Source of the DNA: Zygophlyctis sp. KS116
Taxonomy: Eukaryota; Chytridiomycota
Assembly (NCBI GenBank): GCA_054661495.1
Contig: BAAFSQ010000051.1
Span: 1 to 52,520 of the forward strand
Length of the DNA stretch: 52,520 nt
Direction: 5' to 3'
Shown here: in pieces, positions 1 to 11,952 of the stretch
Layout of the letters: every line of letters starts with the position of its first letter
How positions within the stretch are numbered: the first letter of the stretch is position 1
Translations under genes and position numbers: made by a program
The notes under the pieces: model-generated
The model's input: the letters and a program-made list of their open reading frames with translations, nothing else
Told to the model about the DNA's origin: nothing
Databases searched by the model: none

Positions 1-150
1 GTATTATTCTTATCGGATTCCATTTTAGAAATTGTTGCTGCTTCAGAGGCAGGATTACATGTTTGTAGAGTAGATCGCGAATCTATTTTTAACGCAGGGA
101 ATGTAATCAATAACTTTAATGAATTAAGAGTCTGCAAGTCTGGGACTTGA
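1..150 (+). CDS. ENOPH1: Enolase-phosphatase E1 (acireductone synthase), C-terminal end only
   Basis: Frame 1 is open from the first base to a TGA ending at 150, giving the last 49 residues of a protein that starts outside the window. The piece opens with LFLSD followed by an EIVAASEAGLHV stretch, then R, GN and F-NEL. This is the order seen at the C-terminus of HAD-family enolase-phosphatases (UTR4/MASA/ENOPH1), where the LFLSD aspartate belongs to the last HAD motif. The family converts a diketo phosphate to acireductone in methionine salvage. The 100 bp to the next gene hold only a short tandem repeat. The call rests on a short fragment, so another HAD phosphatase is possible. Confidence 0.72.
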   Translation, partial: VLFLSDSILEIVAASEAGLHVCRVDRESIFNAGNVINNFNELRVCKSGT

Positions 151-199
151 AATTTAGAACTGGAATTTTGTTTTAAGATTTGTCCGAAATTCGTCCATT

Positions 200-237
200 G
201 ATTCGTCCGTAAATTGTCGATTCGTCCGTAAATTGTC
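200..237. repeat. Two perfect copies of a 19-bp tandem repeat in an intergenic region
   Basis: The unit gattcgtccgtaaattgtc occurs at 200-218 and 219-237 without mismatch. Partial units (gtccgaaattcgtcc) precede it from about 182. It ends 12 bp before the ATG of the giant helicase gene, so it may sit in the core promoter or 5' UTR. No function is known. Confidence 0.85.
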
Positions 238-249
238 CTTTTTAAAAAA

Positions 250-3200
250 ATGGAATCGATAGCAAATGATAACTTTCTAACAAGAGTCTTGAGTTGGAAT
301 AAACAGGACTATATGAATGAAGGATTCTATAAAAATAGAATTCAAAAAATATCAAAGCGATTCAAGACCAAAGAAGAATATTATGAATCTTTTATTTTAC
401 CATTTTATGATGATGTCAAATGCATGATTGCTGCGGAATGGAAATCTTTAGGAACCAAATCGCAATTTATTACCGGTGAAATCGTAGTTTTGAATGTTTC
501 AGTCTCGATGCATGGATCATTTATAAAGGTGTCTTCTGATATTGATTATACTAAAATATTTGTGGATGATTTAGTCTATTTGACAATAAGTGACTCGTTT
601 TATCTAAATGATTCTGATCAAAATTATCTAATCTGTTATGTGTCTGCTATAGTTAAAGAAACGATGGAAAATTCATTTATTAGCTCTAAAAATACTAGTA
701 AAAAGAATTATGTTTTACAGACTATATTGTCTAAAAATATGCCAGAGTATGATTTACTCAATGACTCTAAAGTTCAATGGAAAATTGCTAAAATTGCGTC
801 TATTACAAGTTGTCTTCGGATAGATTATGCATTGTCTAAAAAAGTGGATTTTGAAATATTGCAAAGTATAATGGATCCAAAAAGGATTCATGTAAAAGTA
901 GAAAAAGAGAAATTTAATGCGCTAAAAAGGAAATTAGAGCAAATTACGATAAAAACAGGTTCTCTTTTGAATGAATATCAAAAAGATGCTATTATTAATG
1001 CAGTAAGTGATCAAGTAAACTGATAAATAGGTACATAATGCAGAAAATAGTCTTATAAAGTCTCCTTATTTACTTCGTGGGCCTCCAGGGACTGGTAAAA
1101 CTCATACTATAGTTCATTTAATAATTTTGTTGTTTCAAAATGAAATTTTAGTACATCAAACTGCTCCTACAAATATCGCTTTGGCAGAAGTAGCTAAAAG
1201 ACTAGTACAAGTTGTTCAAAAATCAGATCTAGTTAGAATTAAGGATATATTGTTGGTTGGTAATGCTGATAAGGTTATGCGAGATCCAAATATTTCTGCT
1301 ATCTTTTTAGAAGATCGTATTGGACGTATTGAAGAGAGTTTTACAGGATATTTTGAAACTTGGAAGAATCTCAGAGATATAATACAAGATACTAGGGAAT
1401 ATTTTGTACACGATCCATCTACAGTTGGGAAACCTCCTGACAAGGATTCCTTACTCAAGTATTTAAGAGAACATGCTCTTGAGATGATCCAGGATATAAC
1501 TAAATTTATCACTACTATTGTGACTGAAGTTCCAGATAAATTACTAGATCAAATATCTGGAATATGTAGTGTTCAAGGCTACTATGAAGCTCTAAAAAGT
1601 TATATAATTAAATCGGTTGATTTGAATGAAGTCAGACAGGGCTTTTCTATTGTGAAGGATTTTCTGATTCTTAAGTCACCATTTTCATTTAAAGACAATT
1701 ATAGAAAGTCTATCAAAATGCTAAAGTTGGAAATAATGGAAAATGCACGTATACTTTTTACTACAGTGAATGTTGCAGGTAGACCTCTGATGATTTCATG
1801 TATTGCCGAAAAAAAGTATGCTGTAATTACTGATGAGGGTAATTTATTTCTAACTTAAATTAAGCAACTCAAGTCACAGAGGCAGAGATGACAATTCTTT
1901 ATGGGACTCACGTGTCTTCATTAATTTTAATTGGAGACGAAAAACAATTATGGGCAACTGTATTATCTTTAGATGCAAATAAAGCAGGATATGGTCGATC
2001 ACTATTTGCCAGACTAGTTGAATTGGATTATCCTTGCGACGAATTAAAAATCCAATATCGAATGAAGGCAGATATTGCTAAATTTCCATCAGATCGATTT
2101 TACAATGGTGAACTTAAGAATGGTTCTAATGTTGACACTTATGAAAAGCCTTGGTATTCAACCGATTGTATCAATAACGGACCCTTGGTATTTTTTGATA
2201 TCGACGGAAAGGAAGAACTTTCTGAGGAATTCAGCTACTTTAATCAAGTAGAGATCGATGTAATACGAAAATTGCTTATCGATTTTATCAAAAGATTCCC
2301 CATGGAACCTATATCCATAGGTGTCATTTCTGGCTATTCCCGTCAAGTTCATGGATTACAAGAAATGATTACAGGATTAGCAGCTGAAAATCAAAGAATT
2401 CAAGATGGGGCAGATCATTTAGTTTCCAGTCAGTATCCAGTCACAATAAAAGCTAAAACTGTGGATGGATTTCAGGGCCAAGAAATGGACATCATTATTT
2501 TTAGCACAGTTCGAAGTAATTCAGCTGGTCAAATAGGGTTTCTAAATAATCAAAGAAGATTGAATGTCGCCATAACTCGTCCTAAATATTCACTGTGGAT
2601 TGTGGGGTCGTCAAACACTTTAAAGAATAACATCTTAATGAATGTTTGGATTGATCACATCAAGAATCATGGGATTTTTATCAAGTGTAAGAATGAATCT
2701 TACTTTTCGGATATATGTGCTAGTGGGAAAATGTCTGAATCAATTCACAGCATAATACTTGATAAGGAGCTACAAAACTGTATCTGGAAAATAGAGTTTT
2801 CCGACAAATGCCGAAAAGTTTTCATGAAAATACCAATTGATGAACTAAGGAAAGTTTTACAGAGAATCTTTGATGTTTTTAGCGGTGGATATTCGAAAAA
2901 ATACATAACAGGATATAGCTACAAAGGTATAAAGAATTTCATACGTATCATTCGATTTGACACAAAGATTATTCTATGGACAGTATCTATCAATGTCGAA
3001 TTTGGTTGCCAGTCTATTAAACTTTGGGATTTGTGTGATTCTAGCAATGTTGATCGGATGAAAAGGCTAATCGCAAACTCTTTAAATCAATATTCCGAGA
3101 ACTATATTAAGCTTAGTAGCAGGATATTCAATGAGGATAGCTTGAAGATTGTGCCTGAATCAATACAGTATATTGATGAAAAATCATGGATAAGAAAATC

Positions 3201-6200
3201 AAGATCTTCTCATGCTGATAATGAAGATTTTCATGAGACTAGTATTGATCTGATAAAAACGTATTCTCTTTCTTCAAATGTATATGAACATATGATGGAT
3301 AAAACGTTTGCTGATTTTGAATGGGATTTTACACTTAGTCCGCAGGAGAATAACCTTATAAAAGAAGGAAGGAGTCTTTTTATTTTGGGGCGTAGTGGAA
3401 CCGGAAAGGTAGTATTTCATTTTCTTATGTACTAGACCACCATAGCAGTTAGAAAAATGATTCATTTACATGAGTCTCTTTTGAAAAACAATTTTGAAGC
3501 AGCCTTTAGGCAGCTATATGTGACATCATCTAGAAGGCTTGCCGATTCTGTTCACGCTGAGTTCACTAAATTTATGAAAGGAAGGGGTGTAGAAGTCGAA
3601 GCTTATAATGTAGCAACATTAATTTCTATTGATAAAACTAAAGACATTTCATCAATGATGTTTTCATTTTTAGATCTTCTACTACTCCTGGATAGATGCT
3701 CAAAAGACTCTTTTTTCAGACACGAAGTTACTAGTTCTGATAGATATATGCGAGAGACTGATTCAAAGTTGAAGAAAGATGGATTTCAAGTTGATTTGGG
3801 TATAGTAGACTCAAAAATATTTCAAATATTTTATTACCCACACTTAAGTCAGGAAATAAGAAAACTTGCCGATGGACTCACTTTATGGACGGAATTTTTT
3901 TCAATTATAAAGGGATCTGATCCTGATAAACTAACTAATGGCAGACTTTCCTTAGAAAGTTATGTTTGTTTGGCGTCGTCCAGAACTTCATTTTTTTCAG
4001 AAACGGAGCGAACAACAATTTATACTGGGTATCTTCGTTATGAAGCAATCAAGTACGAACGGAATGAATGGGACATTATGGATTTTTGTCATCATGTGTC
4101 TGATAAGTTGCTCCAAAAGTGCCCTATTAAGTTTGAAAAAATTTATATCGATGAAGTACAAGATCTTAATATGTTTCAAGTCTCATTATTCAGCCTTTTA
4201 GGCTGTCACAAAGATTCTTTTATATTTGGAGGAGATACTGCTCAGGTATAATACGTTAAATTTATTTTTAGACCATTGCCAGTGGTGTATCCTTCAGATT
4301 TGAAAACATCAGAGCTCTTTTCTATAATTCATTTTTGCCATCGCTCGGAGCTCCTCAAAATTCTTTAGCCGTTTCTCCTCTACATAATTTGACGGTTAAT
4401 TACAGGTCACATAATGGAATTCTCTCTCTCGCCCAAATAGTAGTTGATATAATTATCTACTTTTTCCCCCATGGAATAGATAAGCTAGATCCAGAAGTTG
4501 GTCTTATTAGTGGCTCCAAGCCTATATTTGTGAATTGTGCACTGGGTGAATTGCTTTCGGCGATATTTATGGCAAAAAATGATAGTAAGCAATTCTCTTT
4601 TAGCGCGAACCAAGTCATTATTGTTAGAGATCCTGAAACAAAGATGGAAGTAGAAAAGCTAACTCAAGAAAGGGCATTAGTACTCACTATTTCTGAATCA
4701 AAGGGGCTCGAATTTGATTTCGTAATCCTATATGACTTTTTCTCTGCATCTGCATTTGATTCATGGAGAGTACTTTTTGGATATACAGGGGATTACGATG
4801 GAGCATTTACAAAATTTGATTATCGGAAGCATCGACTGCTGGAAGCTGAATTAAAAATGCTTTACGTAGCTATAACAAGAGCCAAATCAACTTTATGGTT
4901 CGTGGAATCTAGTGATTGCTTAAAATCGGATCCGATGGTTTTTTTCTGGGGAGAAAGCTTACGATCAATGTCCCTCTTGAATGTGGTCCAGGAGGTTGCT
5001 GAAAATTCTGATTCTTTTAGCACCTATAGCACAGATTCAGATTGGATTAAAAAAGCGGATAGTTTATTCGAAAAGAATCTTTTTAAAGAAGCCAGAAGAT
5101 TTTATATAAATGGAAACTGCATGTGGAAAGCCATTCTAATGGATGCTTTGTATTTACGTGAAGAGGCATTGAAGATGACTGGTAACGTAGCAAAGAAATT
5201 CTATATTGATGCAGCGAAATCTTTTGCCAAAATTAAGAAATGGAAAGAAAGCGGAGACAGCTATTTTGAAGCAAAAGAGTACAAATTAGCTGCTGAATCA
5301 TTTCTTAAGCTGTCGGATAATGATATGCTTTTAAATTCTATTATTATGTGCTATCTGGGACGATTCTCTAGTCTTTGTCTTGAAATATTGGAAAAAAGAA
5401 AATTTGCGTTTGGAGATCATGATGCCGACGACGCTAATAATATTACGAAAAGAAAAAAAGATGATATATGCAAGAAATTCGCTCTTTACGAATATGAATC
5501 TGGTCACATGCGACAGTTTGAAATTTTCTTATGGCATATCGAAAGCGTCGATGAGCGAAGAAGGCTGCTAAAACGTTATAATCAGTATGATTTGTTACTG
5601 AAATTGGAAAGATCTTACTACGATTCCCTTGGGATAGTAAGCGCTTTTTTGCCTGTGGCATACAGATCAAAGCGTGATTTCCAAAACGCTGCAGTGTTTT
5701 TTGGTCTCTTAGGTGACTTGAATTCTCAAGCAGAGTGCCTTTTGACACTTTTAAGACAGCATATAGTTTTGTACTGGCTGAAGGCTACGACAGTTCAAGA
5801 ATACTTTTCTGATTCTGTTTCTGATTCTCCACTGGATGAATCGCATTTGCCGATATTTATCTGTCTTGACTCCCTGGAAAAGGAAAAATTACCTACTAAA
5901 ATATCTTTAGAGATAGAGTTGTGGGGGGAATTTTTTAATCAAAACAGCTTAGACAGATATTTAAAAATGTATGAATCTAAGAGATTTTCCTGTTGCTTGT
6001 ATCTCCAGATGCTTCTATCGGTATTTATTGCATGCCGGGCCAACAAAGAGACAATTGACTTAAATCAATGGGTAAAAACTGGTTTAGATGTAATTTCATC
6101 ATTTCAAACAAATTTTCTTGTATTAATGAGTCAGCTAAATGACTACATAAAACCTGGAGCACATATGGATAATATAAAGGCCTTTTTTGTGATTGAGCAA

Positions 6201-8411
6201 AGTAAAACATCAGAAGAAATATTTTGTTCTAGAACCGAGGGGATTCCAATAAAAGACATTTGGAAAGACGCACGTAAATCTGCAATTTCATCAGAGGCTT
6301 TGGTCGAACTAAAGGAAAAAAGTAAGGAGGCGTTCTTCAGCTCTCTTCGAATATGGTTTCAACTATTTCGCAACCAAATTCTACTGAATAAACCGGCCCC
6401 GTTATTAGAAACAATCACGAATTCAGAATCACACATTGACTACTCCGAGTCAACTAAAAGGGAACTCATCACGTATGTTACATTTACTCGGCTGTTGAAA
6501 CAGTGGGATGATCATGGAAACAAACTGCAAAAAGTATTTCTCTCGATTGTAAATCAGTTGATAAATTCTCTTCGACCATCAATAAATTTTGTCCCAGCTA
6601 TCGTAGCAAAAACTCGTCAATCACTACTAGGAAAGGAAGTAGTTGAGGTATGGATTTAAAGTGCCTAATTTTAGTGCTGCAGATTTAAAGCTTTTGAAGA
6701 TTTGAAAAAGGAAAATATTTTCGGGTTGATCAAAAATATGATATTGCAGTACCGTTTCGCTAATAAGGAAAGTTTCCAAAATACTTCTGACAATGATTTA
6801 ATTGGATTTTTCAGAAATGTTGCAGCTCTTGGACGCAATCCCGATGAAAATAGTCTCGTTTGTAGCTTCCAACCATTTATTCAAAAGATAACTTTGGAAG
6901 ATATGTTTAAATTCTCTCGATCTTTAGCAGAATTAGCCGATAAAAATGACCAAAAACTTATCCGATACATCTTATTGTCTTTGAATGCCCGTAATTTCCC
7001 GAACGAATTATTTTCTGATTTGATATATGTTCGAGAAGACATACTACTTTTAAGAGAGTCAATTCTTTGGGATCTTTCACCACCTATTTACGATCAAGTA
7101 TCGCCTCTTTTATATTCAATGCAAGGAGGAATCACCTTTCTCAAAACGAGAAACGCAGGCCTCAATATAACTTGGAACGATTATATATCACTGATTGAGC
7201 GAATGACCTATCTGATTATAATTGTCGAATTCAAGCTTAACAATATTAAGATCACCGACCATATTTTTTTTGGCGCTTACGTTGATTATTGGCGATCCAT
7301 TTGGGTGTACTGCAATGGACAAACTAGGTACAATATTTGGAATTCTGCGGCTGAACTTGCTAGATTGATTTTATTGGTACTGACACAAAGATTTGTTTAT
7401 CTGTGCCATGAATCCAAAGGGAAAGTAGACAATATTGTGGTTGCTGAAATAACCTTGCGATTCCTGAAATTATACCTACATTTGTGCAACCATTTTCATT
7501 CTAAATACATGGTCGGCCGCTGTCCTCTTCACCGAATGCTAGTGTCTGAACGCCTTAAAATTTACCAAACTCTAATGACTGCCAAACAAAACAGCTATAT
7601 TTTGAATATTGCGCAAAAGTTCAAAAGTTTGATTATTGAAAATACCAAAGACGGAATAATTGAATTTTTTAGATACTTTAGAGATGACTTGTTTATTCTA
7701 TCTTTAAAAAATGAAGGCTGGAAACCTTGGATGACACCATATTCTCGATTTATTGTTGATGACGATTTTCAATTAGTTCAAATATTTGAAAAGGATGCAA
7801 ATTCTGAATCTATTGAAGATGAGGCTGTAGAAGAAGTTGAAATTGAATCTATTACAAATAATCGTGTTGAAGAAATGGTAGCAGCAGAATTACTTTTATC
7901 TAGCAGGATTATTCAAAAAATGCGAGACTGGGCTGATATGTCTAAAGTAGAACTTCATAAATTTTCTAAAGTTTCTTCACTACCGTTATGGGACAAGACA
8001 CGAATTGAAACAGAAGCTCGCTATTTCTTCAAACGAAGTCATTTTAATCTTGAATCAAGTATTATTGAAAAATACTTGACAGAATCGCTAGATTTGCTAT
8101 CTAGAATCTATACTGACTTGAATAGCTTGAATATATTATTGAAATCCTTGAAATTAAACAAGATCAAGCAAGAATTTGAAGATGTTCATGAATTTATTGA
8201 TCTTTTACATGAATATCACGATTTACTCTCTGATCAACTTTCAAATCTACGTTTGGAAAAATCATTTCTAGAGTCTGATATGAATCTACAAGTCAAAAAA
8301 ATTTGGAAAAATATTAATGGTTTTTGTGATTCTCATGATGCAAGGAAAAGGATCAATAATGGACTAGAGAAAATTGAGAAAAACAAGGCTATCAAAAAGA
8401 AAAAGCGATAA
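250..8411 (+). CDS. Giant protein with two SF1 helicase modules (UPF1/SEN1-like plus UvrD/TRANK1-like)
   Basis: Six exons (250-1002, 1031-1838, 1865-3408, 3436-4245, 4272-6647, 6675-8411) join in frame into 2,675 residues; the introns are 26-28 nt. The N-terminal SF1B module has a Q-motif region (LNEYQKDAI), Walker A GPPGTGKT (about 268-275), motif II DEATQ (about 519), motif III GDEKQL, QYRM with FPS, GFQGQE and NVAITRP. The second, UvrD-like SF1A module has GRSGTGKT (1029-1036), DEVQD (about 1273), GGDTAQTIASGVSFRF, NYRSH, SESKGLEFD and VAITRAKS. A helical TPR-like region and a long helical C-terminus follow. The same pairing occurs in fungal and animal TRANK1-like proteins, whose function is unknown; RNA or DNA surveillance is inference. 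In motif III the usual QLPP or QLPA is QLWA. The ATG at 250 follows an A-rich leader. Confidence 0.9.
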
Positions 8412-8452
8412 GATTGACTTATTTTCCCTTTGAGAGCGATCATTCACAGCTA

Positions 8453-9630
8453 AACCATGAGGCGCAACCTGCCGCTTAATTTCTATTTTTGGCTTGGGTC
8501 AAAGGTTGATTACTAAAAAATGGAATTTAATGAATTGTTTGAGCCTTTTATTGAGGAATGGAATTTAACAGAAAGTGATATTGAAAGAGCTTCTCGATTG
8601 TATGCTCTAGACGATCGGACAGATAGAAATCCAAGCACTTTGCTGTTGTTTTTGTATGCAAAGGGGATGTTGGCAGAAGAGAAATCTATTATCCGAACTA
8701 TTGAATTTGATGATCTTTTGAATCCTGACTCAGAAGAACTAGCAAAGGCACTAGAAAGGCTTCATACAATTGTTTCAAAGGGAGAAACTCCTATAAGAAT
8801 CTCATTAGAATCAGAATCTAGCTCATTGTTTGATGATTTTGTCAAGAAACATCAAGAATGGGAAAAAGAAAAGTCTTTTGTAGTATTCAGAGACCATCCA
8901 GGCTTGAAAGGAAAAGATCATGCTCTCGTTGAACGATTCCAAACAAGTGGTCTGTGTTATATGCATGCATGTGTTGTTTTACAGCACTATTTGGTAGCTA
9001 TGAATAATGCTGAAAAAATTCCAATGCTCAACATCTCTGAATACTTGAAAAAGTATATGCCAAGAGTCAGACTTTATGAGCAAATTTGGAAAAATGAGGG
9101 TGGAGACTCATTTGACTTTCTTGAAAGTATTTTGAAGGAAAGACTAAATTCAGAAAACTTCATTTCTCTAATAAATGGATCTATCTGCGATTCAGTCCTT
9201 CCTGATCTTCTAAGTTCTTATGGACCAGCACTTATTTCTGGATTTTCGATTACTAAAGAATTTACTGGCGAGGACTGGCAGCATATTGGAAGGAACAATT
9301 ACGAAAGGTTTGAAGGGCGTCACGCAATGATTCTTGTTGGATACAGAATCGTGGATGGGAAGAATCGCTATCTCTTGCAAAATTGGTGGAAGTCTAAGCC
9401 GTATCTTGAAGTTGATGCTGAATATTTGGTGAATTCCGAAGCTATTCTCCGTTTCATTAAAAATCCACAAATGGAAATGGGTGACTATCCTTCAAATTTC
9501 GATGTTTTAGTTGAATGTGAACCAGGACTTGATGCTAGTGAAAATTTCATTCCTGAAACCCATTGATGAATCGCTAAAAATAAATTCTTTTGCATCCTTT
9601 GAAACGTTAGAGGCATTTGTTGTTAATTTT
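8453..9630. repeat. Tandem duplication unit, copy A
   Basis: This 1,178-bp unit recurs at 9646-10823, an exact offset of 1,193 bp. It carries 67 bp of upstream DNA, the whole peptidase gene and 64 bp of 3' flank. The sequence looks identical for about the first 970 bp, and the few differences lie in the last 200 bp. A 15-bp spacer (9631-9645) separates the copies. No transposon ends, target-site duplications or transposase are visible, so a segmental tandem duplication is most likely. Confidence 0.92.
8520..9566 (+). CDS. Papain-like (C1-type) cysteine peptidase domain protein, copy A
   Basis: Intronless gene for 348 residues, starting at an ATG after an A-rich leader. The second half has a papain-like layout: a Cys (C146) in TSGLCYMHACVVLQHYL with a Gln five residues before it, a His (H268) in GRHAMILVGYR, and an Asn (N288) in LLQNWW. 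These match the catalytic Cys, HAV-x-VGY and NSW motifs of family C1, and the spacings (122 and 20 residues) are close to papain. The first 120 residues are acidic, helical and unrecognised. There is no signal peptide or membrane segment, so it is probably cytosolic. Substrate is unknown. It lies 108 bp after the giant helicase gene and is followed by a near-identical copy. Confidence 0.72.
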   Translation: MEFNELFEPFIEEWNLTESDIERASRLYALDDRTDRNPSTLLLFLYAKGMLAEEKSIIRTIEFDDLLNPDSEELAKALERLHTIVSKGETPIRISLESESSSLFDDFVKKHQEWEKEKSFVVFRDHPGLKGKDHALVERFQTSGLCYMHACVVLQHYLVAMNNAEKIPMLNISEYLKKYMPRVRLYEQIWKNEGGDSFDFLESILKERLNSENFISLINGSICDSVLPDLLSSYGPALISGFSITKEFTGEDWQHIGRNNYERFEGRHAMILVGYRIVDGKNRYLLQNWWKSKPYLEVDAEYLVNSEAILRFIKNPQMEMGDYPSNFDVLVECEPGLDASENFIPETH

Positions 9631-9645
9631 ATGATATCTAACCAG

Positions 9646-10823
9646 AACCATGAGGCGCAACCTGCCGCTTAATTTCTATTTTTGGCTTGGGTCAAAGGTT
9701 GATTACTAAAAAATGGAATTTAATGAATTGTTTGAGCCTTTTATTGAGGAATGGAATTTAACAGAAAGTGATATTGAAAGAGCTTCTCGATTGTATGCTC
9801 TAGACGATCGGACAGATAGAAATCCAAGCACTTTGCTGTTGTTTTTGTATGCAAAGGGGATGTTGGCAGAAGAGAAATCTATTATCCGAACTATTGAATT
9901 TGATGATCTTTTGAATCCTGACTCAGAAGAACTAGCAAAGGCACTAGAAAGGCTTCATACAATTGTTTCAAAGGGAGAAACTCCTATAAGAATCTCATTA
10001 GAATCAGAATCTAGCTCATTGTTTGATGATTTTGTCAAGAAACATCAAGAATGGGAAAAAGAAAAGTCTTTTGTAGTATTCAGAGACCATCCAGGCTTGA
10101 AAGGAAAAGATCATGCTCTCGTTGAACGATTCCAAACAAGTGGTCTGTGTTATATGCATGCATGTGTTGTTTTACAGCACTATTTGGTAGCTATGAATAA
10201 TGCTGAAAAAATTCCAATGCTCAACATCTCTGAATACTTGAAAAAGTATATGCCAAGAGTCAGACTTTATGAGCAAATTTGGAAAAATGAGGGTGGAGAC
10301 TCATTTGACTTTCTTGAAAGTATTTTGAAGGAAAGACTAAATTCAGAAAACTTCATTTCTCTAATAAATGGATCTATCTGCGATTCAGTCCTTCCTGATC
10401 TTCTAAGTTCTTATGGACCAGCACTTATTTCTGGATTTTCGATTACTAAAGAATTTACTGGCGAGGACTGGCAGCATATTGGAAGGAACAATTACGAAAG
10501 GTTTGAAGGGCGTCACGCAATGATTCTTGTTGGATACAGAATCGTGGATGGGAAGAATCGCTATCTCTTGCAAAATTGGTGGAAGTCTAAGCCGTATCTT
10601 GAAGTTGATGCTGAATATTTGGATAGTTCCAGAGCTATTCTCCGTTTCATTAAAAAGCCACAAATGGAAATGGGTGACTATCCTTCAAATTTCGATGTGT
10701 TAGTTGAATGTGAACCAGGACTTGATGCTAGTGAAAATTTCATTCCTGAAACCCATTGATGAATTGCTAAAAATAAATTCTTTTGCATCCTTTGAAACGT
10801 TAAAGGCATTTGTTGTTAATTTT
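9646..10823. repeat. Tandem duplication unit, copy B
   Basis: Second copy of the 1.18-kb unit. It matches copy A base for base through the promoter and most of the gene. It then differs at five bases within one 12-bp block (10622-10633), at single bases near 10657 and 10700, and twice in the 3' flank. Similarity stops after the T-rich end near 10823. Confidence 0.92.
9713..10759 (+). CDS. Papain-like (C1-type) cysteine peptidase domain protein, copy B
   Basis: Second 348-residue copy with the same Cys146, His268 and Asn288. It is identical to copy A except near the C-terminus, where VNSE (304-307) becomes DSSR and one Asn (315) becomes Lys. Nearly all coding differences change the protein, and they form one cluster just after the catalytic Asn region. 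The 5' flank is also duplicated, so both copies should be expressed alike. The clustered changes, together with real flank differences, argue against an assembly artefact. Function is inferred only from the papain-like motifs. Confidence 0.72.
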   Translation: MEFNELFEPFIEEWNLTESDIERASRLYALDDRTDRNPSTLLLFLYAKGMLAEEKSIIRTIEFDDLLNPDSEELAKALERLHTIVSKGETPIRISLESESSSLFDDFVKKHQEWEKEKSFVVFRDHPGLKGKDHALVERFQTSGLCYMHACVVLQHYLVAMNNAEKIPMLNISEYLKKYMPRVRLYEQIWKNEGGDSFDFLESILKERLNSENFISLINGSICDSVLPDLLSSYGPALISGFSITKEFTGEDWQHIGRNNYERFEGRHAMILVGYRIVDGKNRYLLQNWWKSKPYLEVDAEYLDSSRAILRFIKKPQMEMGDYPSNFDVLVECEPGLDASENFIPETH

Positions 10824-10988
10824 TTATAGAGTAATTTGTCTAAAGAAAATTCTAAATTTTTGGAATATTTATTTGCATTCTGTAAGATCAAGAAAATCCA
10901 GTGTAAAACAAGGAAAAGATCACTAAAAGCGATAAGATCAAGAAAAATTTTATTGAAAATTTTGAGCGAAATTTCTCATTGAATTTTT
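10824..10988. other. Intergenic region with a 14-bp direct repeat
   Basis: AT-rich spacer between peptidase copy B and the APSES gene. The 14-mer taagatcaagaaaa occurs at 10883-10896 and 10933-10946. The block around the second copy (aaaagcgataagat) also resembles the end of the giant helicase gene near 8400-8414. It may be a leftover of an earlier duplication, or chance in AT-rich DNA. Confidence 0.4.
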
Positions 10989-11948
10989 ATGTTTAATATC
11001 AAGACTGACAATATGAATGAACTACCGCTTGAGGAGCTGGACTCAGTCTTTGATCAAGTATATCCTATGGAGCCTTTGCTGACTAAATTGGATGTGGTAA
11101 AGAGAAAGCGATCAGACTCTAATAATTCAATCATTTTCAGGAAAAACTCCAAAGCTACAAAAAGCTTTGAGTCAATTGATGCTTATTTAGATTTGAAAGA
11201 TTTAGATGATTTAAACTTTAATGATTTAAAGGTTTCCAATGATGATACCTCTTTACCTCTTATCAAGTCTCTAAATATGATTCAAGACTTGGAAGTTGCT
11301 TCTAAACCCATCAATGTTTGGAAATCAAATTTACAAGGAGTTTCAGTTTATATTAGTTGGTTAACTCCATCCGGAACTTTAAGTAGATATGACTCTAATT
11401 GTATTCCGTTAATAAGAAGAGTTGATAATTCATTGGTTAATGCAACACTACTATTGCATGCAGCAGGTATAAAACAAAAAACAAATTTATAATTTTTAGG
11501 AGTATCTGAAAAGGAAAAATCATTAATTTGTTCCTTTGAGAAAAAGGTTCGATGTTCAAATAAAGAATCACCATTTTTTGGAGTCTGGATTCCTTTAAAA
11601 AGAGCAAAAGCATTGGCTGTATCACTTTGTTTAGTTAAAATTGATATTTTTCTCTCTGATAATCTCTCTGATTACTTTTCTTTATTAAAACCAATCTCAA
11701 TTTCACCAAAAAGTCATGATTTACTAAATCATTTAATCACAAAACTATCACTTTTAAAGAATTCTGAACCTAATTCTGCTTTAATCAATAGAATCGCATC
11801 AATACTTCCTGGAATAATCTCAAAATCTTCAAATCCTGTAACATCTATAAATTCTCTTGTGTCTGTTTTAAATCAATTACTATGTAAAACTGCAAATACA
11901 CCTAAAAAACCATTGGTAAAAAAGATTATTATTCAAGATTCTGATTAG
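10989..11948 (+). CDS. APSES/KilA-N-type DNA-binding transcription factor
   Basis: Exons 10989-11466 and 11500-11948 join across a 33-nt intron into 308 residues. Residues about 105-205 form an APSES-like domain: an ISWLTPSG strand, IPLIRRVDNSLVNATLLLHAAG, and after the junction FFGVWIPLKRAKALA, which is the fungal G-x-W-[IV]-PL-x-[RK] signature. The N-terminus is acidic with a basic KRKR patch that could be a nuclear signal; the C-terminus is helical. APSES proteins (MBP1/SWI4, StuA, XBP1 types) regulate cell cycle or development and often bind CGCG-core sites. There are no ankyrin repeats, so it is not a typical MBP1/SWI4 protein. Its stop lies 4 bp from the convergent RP2-like gene. Confidence 0.8.
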
Positions 11949-11952
11949 ATTT

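Noticed and set aside
3962-4201. 79-codon frame inside the helicase gene
   Set aside because: It overlaps the conserved DEVQD region of the main frame and ends without known motifs.
9210-10663. Two antisense 86-codon frames within the peptidase copies
   Set aside because: They are duplicated together with the sense gene, do not add motifs, and the sense frame has clear papain-like motifs.
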